Assembly: GCF_000186345.1 (NCBI RefSeq)
Contig: NC_014962.1
Span: 806,001-870,000 of the forward strand
DNA length: 64,000 nucleotides
Reading direction: 5' to 3'
DNA from: Isosphaera pallida ATCC 43644
GTDB taxonomy: Bacteria; Planctomycetota; Planctomycetia; Isosphaerales; Isosphaeraceae
The position numbers were made by a program, and so were the translations under genes. Positions 61,573-64,000 of this stretch are shown here, in pieces. The first letter of the stretch is position 1, and each line of letters starts with the position of its first letter. The notes below the pieces were generated by a model. The model ran no database searches and was not told the origin of the DNA. It worked only from the letters and a program-made list of their open reading frames with translations.

Positions 61573-63453
61573 TCAACGCTTGTTGGTGTTCGTCGAGGTC
61601 GCGGGTTTCTTGGCGTTCCCGGCTTTGACGGCCGGATGGTCCGGTCCCAAAACGCGGCCGGGCAGACCAGGCTTGCCTCCGGCGTCCACCTGTTTGACCA
61701 CCCCGTTAGGGTCGATCAAGATCAAACTCGGCAGCGCGGGAATCTCGAAGAGTTGAAGCAACGTCTGGTCGGGGTCGATCGCTAAACGGCCGTTGGGCCG
61801 ATGCTCGATCTTGACCCCGGCCTTGTTGAGTTCGGCCCGCAAGGCGGCGACCAGTTCGGCGGGGTCCTCCGGTTCGTCGTCGCTGGAAACGGCGATCACC
61901 AGAGTCGGCGCGCCCGGTTGGTCGAGCGCTTCGATGAGTGTTTGGACCTCCGCCAGCGTCTCGACACTCGCCGCGCTCCAGGTGGCCCAGAAGACGAGCA
62001 GGATGGTCTTGTCCTTGAGCGTAGGGTCGTCAAGCGTGCGCTCCTGGGGTTGCTTGGCGTTGGCCGACTCCAGCAGACGCAGGGTGAACTTGGGCACCAT
62101 TTGACCCACCCAGCGCTGGGCGAAAGCCGGCTGAGGGTCGGCGAGGGGTGGCGGAGCCTCCCCTTCGTCCACACCGGGCAGACCGCCGTCGGCGGCCATG
62201 CGGAACCGCCGCGCCAGGTCCTCCAATTCCGCCCCTTCAGGCATCAGTTCCCGAGCACGGGCGATCATCTCCTCCAGACCGGCCCCCTCGGGCAGCTGCT
62301 TCTGAAGTCGAGAGATCATCTCTTCAATTTCACGGGCGTTCGGATTTTCTTTGCGGAATTGGTCGATGCGGCGACGGATCGCCTCGGCGTCGGGGTTATC
62401 TCGGCGGAACTTCTCGATCGCCTCCCGAATTGGTTTGGCGTCGGGTCCTCCCTCGCCTTGGCGGAGTTGATCGATGATTTCCTCAAGACGGGCCGCGTCG
62501 GGTCCGCCGGGACCGAAGCGGGCGATGAGGTCCTCCAATCCGCCGCCGGGTTGGTCGGGCGTCTTCTTTCCGTCGGGGGTGTCCTGGGCGTAGGCCTTGG
62601 CCAGTTCGACCACCTTGACTCGTTGCTCTTGGGGCAGAATGAAGGCTGCATCGTCGGGTTGGGACGTGATGACGCCGGCGTTCCAACCGGCGTAGGTCAG
62701 AGCGACCCTGAGCGCTGCGGGTTGAGCCGGGGCGTCACCCGGTGCGGCCTGGGGTTGGTCCAGCAGGGTTTCGGATTCGATGATCAACAGGCGTTCGGGG
62801 TCGAGAGTCAAGCGGGTGGCAGCCAGGTTGGGACGCTCCAGGAGGAGGCGGGGGAAGACCCGGCCGTCCTGTTCCAGCGGTTCGGCCAAGCGGACGCGCG
62901 TCTGACCGCCTTCGAGCAGGCCGACGCCGGCTTCGGGATCGAGCAGGAAGCGCAACGGCACCTCGGCGGCCCGACCGTCGGGGCTTCCCGCCAGGATCGC
63001 TTTGATTTGGGGATGGCGATCCAGCAGAAGCGTCCAGGAGCTGGGCAGGGGACCCGTTAGGATCTCGCGGGTTTTGAGGCTGGACTGGTCGATCACCACC
63101 CGGTCGGGCGCGGCCTGCAACTCGAAAACCCCCGCCTTGAGCGCGATGCGACCGTCAGCGGCCCGCGCCAGGCTCAAAGGCTGTGCGACTTCGAAGGTTT
63201 GGTCGCCCCGCCGCGAGCGGACCACGAGGCGGCCTTGGTCGGCGTAGCCTTGAAGATCGCGGTAGGCTCGCGCGACCTGCTCCCAAAGCGCCTTGGCCTC
63301 CGCATCGATCGGCGGGTTGGCGTTAGCGCCTGGCGGATCGTCTGGGGGCGCGGCGATCGCGTGGGCGATCGGATTCGGATGGGCGACCCAGGCGGCCAGC
63401 AGAACGAGCGGGAACATCCGACGGAGCAAGCAATCCAACGAGAATGAAGGCAT
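61573..63453 (-). CDS. LolA-like/coiled-repeat/redoxin fusion lacking the CxxC cysteines
   Basis: A 626-residue exported protein. After the signal peptide (to about 35) comes a LolA/DUF2092-like domain (about 45-290), then a charged helical region (about 310-440) with 18-20-residue repeats such as IEKFRRDNPDAEAIRRRIDQ and a related EGAGLEEMIARARELMPEGA. The C-terminal domain (about 450-600) is a TlpA/redoxin fold with FWATWSAASVETL: the two cysteines of the CxxC are Ser493 and Ser496. Disulfide chemistry is therefore unlikely in this domain. The ATG at 63453 is chosen because it opens the signal peptide; the frame starts earlier. Confidence 0.8.
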   Translation of the reverse strand: MPSFSLDCLLRRMFPLVLLAAWVAHPNPIAHAIAAPPDDPPGANANPPIDAEAKALWEQVARAYRDLQGYADQGRLVVRSRRGDQTFEVAQPLSLARAADGRIALKAGVFELQAAPDRVVIDQSSLKTREILTGPLPSSWTLLLDRHPQIKAILAGSPDGRAAEVPLRFLLDPEAGVGLLEGGQTRVRLAEPLEQDGRVFPRLLLERPNLAATRLTLDPERLLIIESETLLDQPQAAPGDAPAQPAALRVALTYAGWNAGVITSQPDDAAFILPQEQRVKVVELAKAYAQDTPDGKKTPDQPGGGLEDLIARFGPGGPDAARLEEIIDQLRQGEGGPDAKPIREAIEKFRRDNPDAEAIRRRIDQFRKENPNAREIEEMISRLQKQLPEGAGLEEMIARARELMPEGAELEDLARRFRMAADGGLPGVDEGEAPPPLADPQPAFAQRWVGQMVPKFTLRLLESANAKQPQERTLDDPTLKDKTILLVFWATWSAASVETLAEVQTLIEALDQPGAPTLVIAVSSDDEPEDPAELVAALRAELNKAGVKIEHRPNGRLAIDPDQTLLQLFEIPALPSLILIDPNGVVKQVDAGGKPGLPGRVLGPDHPAVKAGNAKKPATSTNTNKR

Positions 63454-63708
63454 AACCACAGCGCGGACTCCGACGGGATAGGACAAACAGACAATGAGCG
63501 AACCGGTTTCGCCCTGGACGAACCTCAACCATCCCACGAGGCTGGGCCGGGGAAGGAGGTCAGTTGGGAGAAAGGGAATTCAGCGTCTGACACCCAATCC
63601 AATCCCAACCGTGGGATTGCCGACCCGTCCGCCAGGCGCGTTCGACTTCGGAGGATCAAGCCATCTCGTGGTTCGCCGTCTCTCCCATCATAGCTGTTCA
63701 TCGACGGT

Positions 63709-64000
63709 TCACAACGCGCCCGCCAGGGTGCCGAAGGCGGGAGCGACCGCGCGGGGGTCGTACTCGGCTTGACGGCTTAGACGTTCCTTGACCGCCGGAA
63801 CATAGAGCGAATCGGGCGAGGCAGGACGTTGGGCGGCTTGACGTTTGTTCTCAATCACCAAGTGGAGTTGGTCACGCAGCCCGTGAATCGCTTCAACGGC
63901 CCGGGCGTGGTCGGGGCCGCGTTGGTCTGGGGCGATCTCGTCGAGCAGCACCAGCGAGGCGAAGGCCAGTTGCCGGGCCGAGTCGAAGTCGAGGGGGGGA
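63709..64000 (-). CDS. 3' end of a gene cut by the window edge
   Basis: Minus-strand coding sequence runs from beyond 64000 to a stop at 63709. The visible part is helical and charged: FDSARQLAFASLVLLDEIAP, IHGLRDQLHLVIENKRQAAQ and a C-terminal YDPRAVAPAFGTLAGAL. The gene continues past the window, so its size and family cannot be judged. A GTG at 63951 is in frame but is unlikely to be the start, because the frame stays protein-like to the edge. Confidence 0.55.
   Translation of the reverse strand, partial: PPLDFDSARQLAFASLVLLDEIAPDQRGPDHARAVEAIHGLRDQLHLVIENKRQAAQRPASPDSLYVPAVKERLSRQAEYDPRAVAPAFGTLAGAL

Noticed and set aside
1-64000. CRISPR arrays, insertion sequences, prophage or integrase genes
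   Set aside because: I saw no regularly spaced repeats, no transposase or integrase motifs and no terminal inverted repeats with target duplications.

Overview
The window looks like a chromosomal segment of a high-GC planctomycete, most likely of the Isosphaeraceae/Isosphaera type. This is an inference from content. There are three PEP-CTERM proteins, an N-terminal LEPR-xLL-like motif, several planctomycete-style TlpA/redoxin proteins, LolA-like secreted proteins, a 3-keto-disaccharide hydrolase (DUF1080) and a sugar isomerase/epimerase-like TIM barrel. I see no rRNA, tRNA, CRISPR array, transposase or phage gene.

Layout. 0.7-2.9 kb: aguB-aguA, the two-step agmatine-to-putrescine route. 3.1-5.6 kb: three exported thioredoxin-fold proteins. 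5.8-8.0 kb: prfA-prmC (release factor 1 and its methyltransferase). 8.5-12.6 kb: clpX, a Cys/Met-metabolism PLP enzyme and a glycosyltransferase. 12.7-17.2 kb (minus): a sugar-binding-like lipoprotein, an aspartokinase with a doubled ACT region, and a phosphoglycerate-mutase-like protein that may be a homoserine kinase. 17.7-22 kb: two LolA/LolB-like exported proteins around an aspartate aminotransferase.

22.3-34.6 kb is the most distinctive part. Two tandem paralogous PEP-CTERM proteins flank an apparently frameshifted minus-strand gene. They converge, across a strong bidirectional hairpin, on a nine-gene, tightly coupled minus-strand operon: two family-2 glycosyltransferases, DUF362, an MBOAT O-acyltransferase, an AlgJ/AlgX-like SGNH protein, a Gfo/Idh/MocA oxidoreductase, a NodB deacetylase and two methyltransferases. 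I read this as a locus for an O-acetylated extracellular polysaccharide. PEP-CTERM/exosortase systems are known to co-occur with exopolysaccharide genes.

34.9-48.5 kb: a double HbpS-like (heme-degrading fold) surface protein, an orphan secreted protein, ArfB-type ribosome rescue, an esterase, a TIM-barrel protein, DUF1080, a membrane-protein gene broken by a 14-bp tandem duplication, and two convergent metallopeptidases whose stop codons overlap. One of these is an M1 aminopeptidase fused to a predicted outer-membrane beta barrel. 48.9-64 kb: pyruvate carboxylase, then a minus-strand run of TlpA thioredoxins, DUF4272, a glycosyltransferase, a PEP-CTERM protein, a DegP-like protease, a redoxin whose CxxC has become SxxS, and the 3' end of a gene cut by the window edge.

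Gene ends are often followed by perfect GC-rich hairpins that lack a U-tract, which may be the local terminator style. Function calls are from motif recognition only; no database search was run.
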